Source: Pseudoxanthomonas sp. F37
GTDB taxonomy: Bacteria > Pseudomonadota > Gammaproteobacteria > Xanthomonadales > Xanthomonadaceae
Reading direction: 5' to 3'
Length of the DNA: 64,000 nt
Assembly (NCBI RefSeq): GCF_022965755.1
Contig: NZ_CP095187.1
Location: 2,790,001-2,854,000 of the forward strand
In this document: piece after piece, positions 58,129-64,000 of the stretch
Layout: every line of letters starts with the position of its first letter
Position numbering within the stretch: the first letter of the stretch is position 1
The notes under the pieces: model-generated
Told to the model about the DNA's origin: nothing
Seen by the model: only the letters and a program-made list of their open reading frames with translations
Databases searched by the model: none
Translations under genes and position numbers: made by a program

Positions 58129-59187
58129 TCACACTGGTGCCGTTTCACCATTCAGGGGAAACCAGCCGTACCGTTTTGGTGCCAAACGAATCGCCTGGCC
58201 GAGGCCCGTGGCGGCGCCCTCATGGTCCGAGGGCAGCTCGATCTCCACTTCGTCCCCCACTTCCAGCCGCGCGCGCAACCGCAGCCGCGGCCCGTTGCGC
58301 TGCGCGCCGATGATCGTCGCCGGCCAGCCGGTCCCGTCATCGACCAGGCGCAGGTCTTCCGGGCGCACGAACACCTCGGCCCGGCCCTGCCCGCACGCGT
58401 CCCGCACCGCCAGCGGCAAGCCTGCCGCATGCAGGGCGCCGGATTCCCAACGCGCCGGCAATCGGTTCACGGCGCCGACGAAGGAATAGACGAAGGGCGA
58501 CGCAGGGGCGTCGTAGGCGTCCGCAGGACTGCCCAGTTGCTCGATGCGGCCACGATGGAGGATGGCGACGCGATCCGCCAGTTCCAGCGCCTCTTCCTGG
58601 TCGTGGGTAACGAAGACCGTGGTCAGGCCGGTGCGGTCGTGCAGTTCACGCAGCCATCGGCGCAGGTCGCGGCGCACCTGCGCGTCGAGTGCGCCGAACG
58701 GTTCGTCCAGCAACAGCACGCGCGGCTCGATGGCCAGGGCACGGGCGAGCGCCACGCGCTGGCGTTGCCCCCCCGACAACTGGGCCGGATAGCGTCCGCC
58801 CAGTCCATCGAGTTGCACCAGCGAGAGCAGTTCGGCCACGCGGGCGCGGATCGCCGCATCGGCCAGGCGCTGCTTGCCACGCCGCACGCGCAAGCCGAAG
58901 GCGATGTTCTCGTCGACCGTCAGGTGGCGGAACAGCGCGTAGTGCTGGAAGACGAAGCCCGCGCGCCGGGCCTGGACGCTCAGCGAGGTGGCGTCCTCGC
59001 CCTCGAACAGCACGCGCCCGCCATCGGCCTGTTCCAGGCCCGCGATCACGCGCAACAGCGTGGTCTTGCCGGAACCGGAGGGACCCAGCAGCGCCAGCAG
59101 TTCGCCCGGGCGGATCTCGAGGGTGACATCGTCCAGCGCAGTGAACGTACCGAACCGCTTCTGCAGGTGCTCGATCTTGATGCTCAT
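58129..59187 (-). CDS. cysA: Sulfate/thiosulfate ABC transporter ATP-binding protein
   Basis: This 352-residue ATPase energises sulfate uptake. Walker [11 protein letters not shown]-loop [12 protein letters not shown], signature [15 protein letters not shown], Walker [13 protein letters not shown] and the switch His in [11 protein letters not shown] are all intact. The C-terminal TOBE-like domain (from about 235) includes [11 protein letters not shown]. It is the last gene of the sbp-cysT-cysW-cysA operon, nine bases after cysW. Confidence 0.96.
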   Translation of the reverse strand: MSIKIEHLQKRFGTFTALDDVTLEIRPGELLALLGPSGSGKTTLLRVIAGLEQADGGRVLFEGEDATSLSVQARRAGFVFQHYALFRHLTVDENIAFGLRVRRGKQRLADAAIRARVAELLSLVQLDGLGGRYPAQLSGGQRQRVALARALAIEPRVLLLDEPFGALDAQVRRDLRRWLRELHDRTGLTTVFVTHDQEEALELADRVAILHRGRIEQLGSPADAYDAPASPFVYSFVGAVNRLPARWESGALHAAGLPLAVRDACGQGRAEVFVRPEDLRLVDDGTGWPATIIGAQRNGPRLRLRARLEVGDEVEIELPSDHEGAATGLGQAIRLAPKRYGWFPLNGETAPV

Positions 59188-59196
59188 GGCGTCGTC

Positions 59197-60159
59197 TCAG
59201 TGCCGATGGTTGGCCGCCAGCGCTTCGCCGTGCCGCCATTCGAGCCAGGTCTTCAGCCCCAGCGTCAGCAGCGCGGTGAGCGCCAGCAGCGAGGCCGCCG
59301 CGAAGGCGGCGCTGTAGGCGTACTCGTTGTAGAGGATCTCCACATGCAGCGGCAGCGTGTTGGTGCGGCCGCGGATATGGCCCGACACCACGGAGACCGC
59401 ACCGAATTCGCCGAGGGCGCGGGCGCTGCACAGCAGTACGCCGTACAGCAGCGCCCACCGGATGTTCGGCAGGGTCACCCGCCAGAACGTCTGCCATCCA
59501 TTTGCGCCCAGGCTCAGTGCGGCGAGTTCTTCGTCGGTGCCTTGCTGCTCCATCAGCGGCATCAGCTCGCGCGCGATGAAGGGGAACGTCACGAAAGTCG
59601 TCGCCAGCACGATGCCCGGCAGCGCGAAGATGATCTTCGGCAGTTGCAGGTGCCATGGGCCCAGCAGGGGCAACGACAGGCGCCAGCCCTCGTCCACCAG
59701 TGCATAGGCCCAGCCTTGCGCACCGAAGATCAGCACGTAGATCAGGCCGGCGACCACGGGCGACACGGCGAACGGCAGGTCGATCAGCGTCACCAGCCAG
59801 CGCTTGCCGCGGAACTCATGCTTGCTGACCGCCCAGGCCGCCGCCACGCCGAACACCAGGTTGAGCGGCACGACCATGCCGGTGACCAGCAGCGTCAGCT
59901 CCACCGCGGCCAGCGCATCGGCCTCGCTGACCGCGGCGAGGAAGGCGCCCCATCCGCCGCGCAGCGCTTCCACGAACACCAACGCCAACGGCAACAGCAG
60001 GAACGCGAGCAGGAAGCCCAATGCACCGAGGACCAGCAGCACCCGTACCCAGGCGGGCTCGCTGGTGGCGGCATGGCGACGCGGCGGAGCGGATGCGCGG
60101 GGCTTCACGGATACGGACTCCGGTGGCAAGGCGATCACGGCCGAAAGGGCGTCGCCCAT
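59197..60159 (-). CDS. cysW: Sulfate/thiosulfate ABC transporter permease CysW
   Basis: This 320-residue permease has six membrane spans and the inner-membrane EAA loop for contact with CysA ([22 protein letters not shown]). The helix [22 protein letters not shown] is typical of CysW. The N-terminus has an unusual 40-residue Pro/Ala/Arg-rich extension before the first span ([17 protein letters not shown]). The start lies one base from the cysT stop. Confidence 0.95.
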   Translation of the reverse strand: MGDALSAVIALPPESVSVKPRASAPPRRHAATSEPAWVRVLLVLGALGFLLAFLLLPLALVFVEALRGGWGAFLAAVSEADALAAVELTLLVTGMVVPLNLVFGVAAAWAVSKHEFRGKRWLVTLIDLPFAVSPVVAGLIYVLIFGAQGWAYALVDEGWRLSLPLLGPWHLQLPKIIFALPGIVLATTFVTFPFIARELMPLMEQQGTDEELAALSLGANGWQTFWRVTLPNIRWALLYGVLLCSARALGEFGAVSVVSGHIRGRTNTLPLHVEILYNEYAYSAAFAAASLLALTALLTLGLKTWLEWRHGEALAANHRH

Positions 60160-60160
60160 G

Positions 60161-61024
60161 TCAGCCTCCTGCCCGCTTGCCGGTGCGCTGCAACCGGGCC
60201 TGCAGCGTGTTGATCACCAGCAACAGCGCGAAGGACAACAACAGCATTGCGGCGGCGATGGCGGTGGCGCCTTGGTAGTCGAACTCTTCCAGCTTGATGG
60301 TGATCAGCAGCGGTGCGATCTCGGACACGCCGGGCAGGTTGCCGGCGATGAAGATCACCGAGCCGTACTCGCCCACGCCGCGTGCGAACGCCAGCGCGAA
60401 GCCCGCGAGCACGGCCGGCCACAGGGCCGGCAGCACCACGTGCCGCACGGTCTGCCAACGGCTGGCACCCAGCGTCGCCGCCGCTTCCTCCAGCTCTGTT
60501 TCGACTTCCGCCAGCACCGGCTGCACCACGCGCACCACGAACGGCAGGCCGATGAAGACCAGCGCCACCGTGATGCCCAGCGGCGTATAGGCCACCTTGA
60601 TGCCCGCCGCTTCCAGCCATTGGCCGAGCCAACCGGTCGGTCCGTACAGCGCCGTCAGCGCGATGCCGGCCACCGCGGTCGGCAGCGCGAACGGCAGGTC
60701 GATCATGGCGTCGAACACGCGCTTGCCCGGGAAGCGGTAGCGCACGAACACCCACGCCACCAGCGTACCCATCACCGCATTGAAGGCGGCCGCCGCCAGC
60801 GCGGTGGCGAAACTGACGCGCAAGGCGGCGAGCACGCGCGGCTCGGTCCAGATCGACCACAGGCCCGCCAGGCCCAGGCCGCTCGCCTTGAAGAACACGC
60901 CTGCCAGCGGAATCAGCACGATCAGGCCCAGCCACAGCAGCGTATAGCCGAGGCTGAGGCCGAACCCGGGAATGATGCGCCGCGTGCGCGTCCGTCCCGG
61001 CAACGTGGGCGCCGCCACCGCCAT
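60161..61024 (-). CDS. cysT: Sulfate/thiosulfate ABC transporter permease CysT (CysU)
   Basis: This 287-residue permease starts [20 protein letters not shown] with six hydrophobic spans. It shows [21 protein letters not shown] and the EAA-type loop [22 protein letters not shown]. It pairs with CysW to form the sulfate channel. The start is two bases after the sbp stop. Confidence 0.96.
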   Translation of the reverse strand: MAVAAPTLPGRTRTRRIIPGFGLSLGYTLLWLGLIVLIPLAGVFFKASGLGLAGLWSIWTEPRVLAALRVSFATALAAAAFNAVMGTLVAWVFVRYRFPGKRVFDAMIDLPFALPTAVAGIALTALYGPTGWLGQWLEAAGIKVAYTPLGITVALVFIGLPFVVRVVQPVLAEVETELEEAAATLGASRWQTVRHVVLPALWPAVLAGFALAFARGVGEYGSVIFIAGNLPGVSEIAPLLITIKLEEFDYQGATAIAAAMLLLSFALLLVINTLQARLQRTGKRAGG

Positions 61025-61026
61025 GG

Positions 61027-62043
61027 CTATTTCGCCTGGATCTGGTCGAACACGCCGCCGTCGGCGAAATGCGTGGCCTGCGCCTTCGCCCACGAACCGA
61101 AAACGCCGTTGATGGTCACCAACTCAAGTTTCGGGAAGCGGGCGACATCCTGGGGCGCGGCGTACTGCGGATAGCGCGGACGGTAGTAGTGCTTGGCCGC
61201 GAGCCGCTGCCCGGTCGGCGAGTACAGGTACTTCAGGTAGGCCTGCGCGACCTCACGGGTGCCATGCTTGTCCACGTTGCGGTCCACCAGTGTGACCGGC
61301 GGCTCGGCCAGGATCGACAGGGACGGCACGACGATGTCGAACTTGTCCGGCCCCAGTTCCTCGATCGACAGGAAGGCCTCGTTTTCCCACGCCAGCAGCA
61401 CGTCGCCGATGCCGCGCTGGACGAAGGTGGTGGTGGAGCCGCGGGCGCCCGTATCCAGCACCGGTACGTTGCGGAACAGGGCCCGCACGAAGTTGCGCGT
61501 CCTGGCTTCGTCTCCCTTGAAGATCTTCAGGCCGTAGGCCCATGCGGCGAGGTAGTTCCAGCGCGCGCCGCCCGAGGTCTTCGGATTGGGCGTGATGACC
61601 GAGATGCCCGGCTTCACCAGGTCGTGCCAGTCGCGGATCTTCTTCGGGTTGCCCTTGCGCACCAGGAACACGATGGTCGAGGTGTACGGCGCGCTGTTCT
61701 CGGGCAGGCGCGATTGCCAGTTCGCCGGGAGCAGCTTGGCGCGCCGGGAGATCGAGTCGATGTCGTAGGCCAGCGCCAGGGTCATCACATCGGCCTCGAG
61801 ACCGTCGATGACCGAGCGGGCCTGCTTGCCGGAACCGCCGTGCGAGGTCTCGATGCCGACCTTCTGGCCCCGGGTCTTCTGCCAGTCGGCGGCGAAGGCG
61901 GCGTTGAACTCGCGGTAGAACTCGCGCGTCGGGTCATACGACACGTTCAGCAGGGTGATGTCCCGGGCCAGCGCGGCAGACGCCCATGCCAGGCCGCATC
62001 CAAGCAGGACAGCGCGTGCGCGGTGCGAGAGGGATCTCTTCAT
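61027..62043 (-). CDS. sbp: Periplasmic sulfate-binding protein
   Basis: This 338-residue protein starts [17 protein letters not shown] with a signal peptide ending AALA. The Sbp signature [17 protein letters not shown] and the sulfate-binding Ser/Gly region [16 protein letters not shown] are present, plus [16 protein letters not shown]. It delivers sulfate or thiosulfate to CysTWA. It leads the minus-strand operon; a TTCCC-GCA-GGGAA inverted repeat is about 70 bases upstream of its start. Confidence 0.96.
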   Translation of the reverse strand: MKRSLSHRARAVLLGCGLAWASAALARDITLLNVSYDPTREFYREFNAAFAADWQKTRGQKVGIETSHGGSGKQARSVIDGLEADVMTLALAYDIDSISRRAKLLPANWQSRLPENSAPYTSTIVFLVRKGNPKKIRDWHDLVKPGISVITPNPKTSGGARWNYLAAWAYGLKIFKGDEARTRNFVRALFRNVPVLDTGARGSTTTFVQRGIGDVLLAWENEAFLSIEELGPDKFDIVVPSLSILAEPPVTLVDRNVDKHGTREVAQAYLKYLYSPTGQRLAAKHYYRPRYPQYAAPQDVARFPKLELVTINGVFGSWAKAQATHFADGGVFDQIQAK

Positions 62044-62113
62044 GCAGCATCCGGGGGGGTGGCGATCGGGACCCGGGACTGCCGGGCCGGAAACGCGATG
62101 CTGCGTGCGCACA

Positions 62114-62126
62114 TTCCCGCAGGGAA
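62114..62126. promoter_or_regulatory. Inverted repeat upstream of sbp
   Basis: TTCCC-GCA-GGGAA lies between the divergent sbp and kbl genes, 71 bases upstream of sbp. It could be an operator for the sulfate genes; CysB is a candidate by context, but the match is not diagnostic. Confidence 0.3.
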
Positions 62127-62226
62127 ATGACGAAAAGACGTCCGCTTATGCCGTAACCGCATGACGCGACCGGGGCGATCGCGGGGCGCGGGTAGAATGG
62201 CGGCCTGCCCCTTTCGTCCCTGCCCC

Positions 62227-63426
62227 ATGTCCAATCCGCTGACTGCCCACTACGCCGCCACCCTGGACGAGATCCGCGCCCAGGGCTTGTTCAAGTCCGA
62301 ACGCATCATCACCAGCCCCCAGTCGGCCGAGATCACCCTGGAAGACGGGCGCACGGTCCTGAATTTCTGCGCCAACAACTACCTGGGCCTGGCCGACCAC
62401 CCGGACATCATCCAGGCGGCGAAGGATGCCCTGGACACGCACGGCTTCGGCATGGCGTCGGTGCGCTTCATCTGCGGCACCCAGGACCTGCACAAGCAGT
62501 TGGAGAAGACGATCGCCGACTTCTTCGGCACCGAGGACACCCTCCTCTACGCCGCCTGCTTCGACGCCAACGGCGGCCTGTTCGAGCCGTTGCTGGGCGA
62601 GGACGACGCCATCATCTCCGACGCGCTGAACCATGCCTCGATCATCGACGGCGTGCGGCTGTGCAAGGCTAAGCGCTTCCGCTACGCCAACTGCAACATG
62701 GCCGACCTGGAAGCCCAGTTGCAGGCCGCCGATGCGGCCGGCTGCAGGACCAAGCTGATCACCACCGACGGCGTGTTCTCGATGGACGGCTTCATCGCGC
62801 CGCTGGACGAGATCACCGCGCTGGCGAAGAAGTACGACGCCCTGGTACACATCGACGAATGCCACGCCACCGGCTTCCTCGGCGCGACCGGCCGCGGCTC
62901 AGCCGAAGTCAAAGGCGTGATGGACCGGATCGACATCTTCACCGGTACGCTGGGCAAGGCGATGGGGGGCGCGCTGGGCGGCTTCACCACGGCGCGCAAG
63001 GAAGTCGTCGAGCTGCTGCGCCAGCGCTCGCGCCCGTACCTGTTCTCGAACTCGCTGCCGCCGCATGTGGTGGCCGCCGGCATCAAGGCCTTCGAGATGC
63101 TGTCCTCGGCCGGCGAGCTGCGCGAGCGGCTGCGCGAGAACACCGCCTACTTCCGCGAGCGCATGACGACGGCCGGCTTCGACATCAAGCCGGGCGTGCA
63201 CCCGATCAGTCCGGTGATGCTGTACGACGCGCCGCTGGCGCAGCGCTTCGCCGAACGCCTGCTGGAAGAAGGCATCTACGCGATCGGCTTCTTCTTCCCC
63301 GTGGTGCCCAAGGGCCAGGCGCGCATCCGCACGCAGATGAGCGCCGCGCATACGCGCGAGCACCTTGACCGCGCCATCGACGCGTTCATCCGCATCGGAC
63401 GCGAACTGGGCGTGCTGGCAGCCTGA
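62227..63426 (+). CDS. kbl: Glycine C-acetyltransferase (2-amino-3-ketobutyrate CoA ligase)
   Basis: This 399-residue PLP enzyme splits 2-amino-3-ketobutyrate with CoA into glycine and acetyl-CoA, following Tdh. The start [17 protein letters not shown] is usual; motifs are [22 protein letters not shown] and the PLP lysine in [21 protein letters not shown] at 62193-62198 may be its -10. It is separated from tdh by five genes on the other strand. Confidence 0.97.
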   Translation: MSNPLTAHYAATLDEIRAQGLFKSERIITSPQSAEITLEDGRTVLNFCANNYLGLADHPDIIQAAKDALDTHGFGMASVRFICGTQDLHKQLEKTIADFFGTEDTLLYAACFDANGGLFEPLLGEDDAIISDALNHASIIDGVRLCKAKRFRYANCNMADLEAQLQAADAAGCRTKLITTDGVFSMDGFIAPLDEITALAKKYDALVHIDECHATGFLGATGRGSAEVKGVMDRIDIFTGTLGKAMGGALGGFTTARKEVVELLRQRSRPYLFSNSLPPHVVAAGIKAFEMLSSAGELRERLRENTAYFRERMTTAGFDIKPGVHPISPVMLYDAPLAQRFAERLLEEGIYAIGFFFPVVPKGQARIRTQMSAAHTREHLDRAIDAFIRIGRELGVLAA

Positions 63427-63447
63427 CGGGACGGGCGCGTCCGCGCT

Positions 63448-63738
63448 TCAGCGGGCGCGCTTGCCGGTCGACGATGCTTTCGGCCGCGCCGGCGCGCCCT
63501 TGGCCACGCGGATGCCGCGCGCCTTCATCCAGGCGTCGAACTCCTCGGCCGTCATCTTGCGGCCGTTCTGTTGCATGTCGAAGCGATGGCCATGCGGCCC
63601 TGGTGCGACGGTGACGACGGCGTCCTTGGGCGCGCTCCTGGCGGCGGTGCCCGGCGCATGGCTGGCGCACCCCGCCAGCAGTCCGAAGGCAAGCAGCAGG
63701 GCGTAACGCGCCGCCGGGCGCGCGGTCAGGTTCAACAT
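63448..63738 (-). CDS. Small lipoprotein, unknown
   Basis: This 96-residue protein starts MLNLTARPAARYALLLAFG with a lipobox LLAGCAS. The mature part is basic, with a middle motif GHRFDMQQNGRKMTAEEFDAW and a Lys/Arg/Ser-rich tail. I do not recognise a family. It converges on kbl with 21 bases between stops. Confidence 0.7.
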   Translation of the reverse strand: MLNLTARPAARYALLLAFGLLAGCASHAPGTAARSAPKDAVVTVAPGPHGHRFDMQQNGRKMTAEEFDAWMKARGIRVAKGAPARPKASSTGKRAR

Positions 63739-63812
63739 GTCTTTCCCCGATGGTGTGGCGAGAGCGAGTGTAGGCAGATGACGCGCGCCGAACCCGGACG
63801 GTGGTCGCGCAA

Positions 63813-64000
63813 TCAGCGCCCGCCTGTCGGGGCGAGTTGGTCGCGCTCATGCGCATCGAGCAGGCGCCAGGCGCCCTTGGCGAGCGTGCCCAGTTCGATG
63901 GCGCCGATCGCCACCCGCACCAGCCGCAGCACGCCGACATCGAAGGCCTCGAGCAGTCGCCGGATCTGCCGGTTGCGCCCCTCGTCCAGCACGATCTCCA
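63813..64000 (-). CDS. Pseudouridine synthase (RsuA/RluB/RluE family), C-terminal fragment
   Basis: The last 61 codons of a minus-strand gene run off the window end. The visible part (EIVLDEGRNRQIRRLLEAFD, then VLRLVRVAIGAIELG) is the conserved C-terminal strand-helix of RsuA/RluB/RluE enzymes, which make pseudouridine in rRNA. The catalytic aspartate lies outside the window, so the target base cannot be told. Confidence 0.88.
   Translation of the reverse strand, partial: EIVLDEGRNRQIRRLLEAFDVGVLRLVRVAIGAIELGTLAKGAWRLLDAHERDQLAPTGGR

Noticed and set aside
63386-63940. Minus-strand frame over the small lipoprotein and the pseudouridine synthase end
   Set aside because: Low-complexity shadow; the real frames are those with the lipobox and with the RluB-like motif.

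Overview
The window is about 64 kb of GC-rich DNA from a gammaproteobacterium, most likely family Xanthomonadaceae (Lysobacteraceae), Pseudoxanthomonas-like. The placement is inferred from the many TonB-dependent receptors, a S46 dipeptidyl-peptidase, a TorF-type porin, the pgm-folC-dedD-cvpA-purF order, a Thx ribosomal protein with a lysine/alanine tail, and intergenic repeats of the 'GGAGCGAC...GTCGCGACC' type. It is not proven by any marker RNA gene; I saw no rRNA, tRNA or CRISPR. It reads as chromosomal core plus accessory metabolism, with no insertion sequence or prophage.

Region by region: 1-5.3 kb holds the end of a TonB receptor, a radical-SAM/DUF4130 pair tied to DNA repair, and an outer-membrane barrel. 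5.7-15.2 kb holds a PH-domain protein and then the most striking block: an ECF sigma factor with its ChrR zinc anti-sigma factor, divergent from an eight-gene operon (exported unknown, desaturase, FAD oxidoreductase, DUF1365, CFA-type methyltransferase, DUF1295, second CFA-like methyltransferase, lipocalin). I find the same GCATCC-N18-TA promoter pattern three times: before the sigma gene, before the operon and before the desaturase. The block looks like a singlet-oxygen/peroxide-responsive pathway that remodels membrane fatty acids, related to furan or methylated fatty acid synthesis.

15.4-17.0 kb: an EAL-PAS-PAS protein. 17.1-25.2 kb: a minus-strand cell-surface-signalling operon of FecI sigma, FecR regulator, a 1,125-residue TonB receptor with an STN signalling domain, a Tat-exported PhoD phosphatase and a ComEC-like metallo-hydrolase. 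25.3-39.2 kb: hutU, a frameshifted thuA-like gene, two related small exported proteins around an NTF2-like protein, a nucleotide pyrophosphatase, Ada-AlkA and Ogt alkylation repair, a LytS/LytT-type two-component system with a serine hydrolase, then hutF and hutI. The histidine-degradation genes are thus present but scattered.

39.3-44.7 kb is a zinc-homeostasis neighbourhood: Thx, a MerC-like membrane protein and a histidine-rich ZnuD-like receptor divergent from a clear Zur box, then a MarR-MFS pair with a 30-bp palindromic operator, and zur itself. 44.7-55.9 kb: gltX, lpxH, a tandem array of about 134-bp hairpin repeats, DUF455, purF, cvpA, dedD, folC, a phosphoglycerate-mutase-like gene and a S46 peptidase. 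56-63.4 kb: tdh and kbl (threonine to glycine) flank a TorF porin gene and the sulfate ABC transporter genes cysA-cysW-cysT-sbp. The window ends with a small lipoprotein and the 3' end of a pseudouridine synthase gene.
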